A DNA stretch of 64,000 nt. It comes from Pedobacter sp. Leaf194 (GTDB taxonomy: Bacteria > Bacteroidota > Bacteroidia > Sphingobacteriales > Sphingobacteriaceae). Positions 63,464 to 64,000 of this stretch are shown here, in pieces. The stretch is taken from assembly GCF_001423945.1 (NCBI RefSeq), contig NZ_LMPU01000008.1:310001-374000 (forward strand). The letters run 5' to 3'. The position numbers and the translations under genes are program-made. Below the pieces are notes generated by a model. The model saw only the letters and a program-made list of their open reading frames with translations. It was not told the DNA's origin and searched no databases. Positions within the stretch are counted from its first letter, which is position 1. Every line of letters begins with the position of its first letter.

Positions 63464-64000
63464 ATGATTTTTTATAAAACTGACGAACAAGTAGAGCTGA
63501 TGCGAATCAGTGCACTTTTGGTAAGCGAAACACTTTCGGAGATCGCAAAAATTTTACGACCGGGATTAACAACCATAGCAATTGATAAATTGGCTAATGA
63601 GTTCATTTTGGACAATGGCGCTGTGCCATCATTCTATAACTATCAAGGTTTTCCTCACCACATTATTACCTCTTTAAATGATGTTGTTGTACACGGTTTT
63701 CCTGGTAAAGAAGAATTAAAAGACGGCGATATTCTTACCGTTGATGTTGGTGTGATAAAAAACGAGTACCATGGTGATCATGCTTATACTTTTGTAATTG
63801 GCGATGCAAGCGATGAGATTCTGAATCTCGTAAAGACAACCAAAGAATCATTATTTGTTGGCATTAACGAAGCTGTTGTAGGCAAGCGCTTAGGCGATAT
63901 TGGCTTTGCGATACAAAACCACAATGAGAAACAAGGGTTTAGCGTTGTTCGGGATTTTGTTGGCCACGGACTAGGGAAAAGCATGCATGAAGATCCTCAG
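63464..64000 (+). CDS. map: Methionine aminopeptidase type I, 5' part
   Basis: The enzyme removes the initiator methionine from nascent proteins. The frame begins MIFYKTDEQVELMRISALLV and stays open for 179 codons to the window edge. The visible pita-bread fold motifs include FPHHIITSLNDVVVHGFPG, the first metal ligands in LTVDVGVIKNEYHGDHAYTF, and VGHGLGKSMHEDPQ with the third ligand His. About 70-80 residues are missing at the C-terminus. The ATG at 63464 fits the usual family start. Confidence 0.95.
   Translation, partial: MIFYKTDEQVELMRISALLVSETLSEIAKILRPGLTTIAIDKLANEFILDNGAVPSFYNYQGFPHHIITSLNDVVVHGFPGKEELKDGDILTVDVGVIKNEYHGDHAYTFVIGDASDEILNLVKTTKESLFVGINEAVVGKRLGDIGFAIQNHNEKQGFSVVRDFVGHGLGKSMHEDPQ

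Noticed and set aside
1..64000. CRISPR array, prophage or integrated plasmid
   Set aside because: No regularly spaced direct repeats, integrase, capsid, relaxase or toxin-antitoxin genes were seen; the gene content is chromosomal throughout.

Overview
The window is from a Bacteroidota chromosome, most likely Sphingobacteriaceae and close to Pedobacter. The reasons are the short primary sigma factor, Bacteroidota-type promoters (-33 TTTG, about 19 bp, -7 TAnnTTTG), very long double-FtsX permeases, a TonB receptor, DUF1080 and DUF4287 proteins, and AT-rich spacers with REP-like repeats. No phage, plasmid, IS transposase or CRISPR array was seen. The genus is an inference from protein style.

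Layout. 1-9.1 kb holds core genes: the 3' end of sucC, an XRE/DUF2975 regulator pair, rpoD, a small ABC module, amn, clpX-clpP, tig and a tRNA-Leu. 9.1-10.3 kb has a small lipoprotein and a BtuF-like protein. 10.4-26.8 kb is an eight-gene MacB-type ABC operon with a HlyD-type adaptor, two ATPases and four large permeases, divergent from an NtrC-type regulator and its kinase. The permeases alternate as A-B-A'-B', and the two A-to-B spacers are homologous, which points to duplication of a pair. 26.9-34.2 kb is storage-sugar metabolism: an OtsA-OtsB fusion, a GH15 enzyme, and glgA-glgC.

34.6-44.6 kb is a sulfate assimilation block on the minus strand: sulfite reductase, SUMT, a Met8-type siroheme synthase fused to a TSUP transporter, APS reductase, cysD and cysN, with an Rrf2-family gene upstream and a divergent SUMT paralogue downstream. 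The sulfite reductase operon and the isolated SUMT paralogue share a 36-bp promoter/operator sequence with 32 identities. The sulfite reductase mRNA has a leader of about 160 nt that encodes a nine-residue peptide, MMYSCSKTK, and ends in an intrinsic terminator just before the first gene. This looks like a cysteine- or serine-sensing attenuator and is the most interesting candidate system here.

44.7-64 kb is mixed: a hybrid kinase, metallophosphoesterase, aldo/keto reductase, galM, a large kinase with an HNOBA-like N-terminus, a receiver protein paired with an unusual sugar transferase, secreted sugar-acting enzymes, an alcohol dehydrogenase, and a MocR-type regulator whose PLP-binding lysine is replaced by arginine. 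The MocR gene is divergent from a TonB-dependent receptor. The window ends inside map.

All functional calls come from motif and family recognition by eye. Promoter, terminator and operator calls come from reading the bases. No alignment, folding or database search was run.
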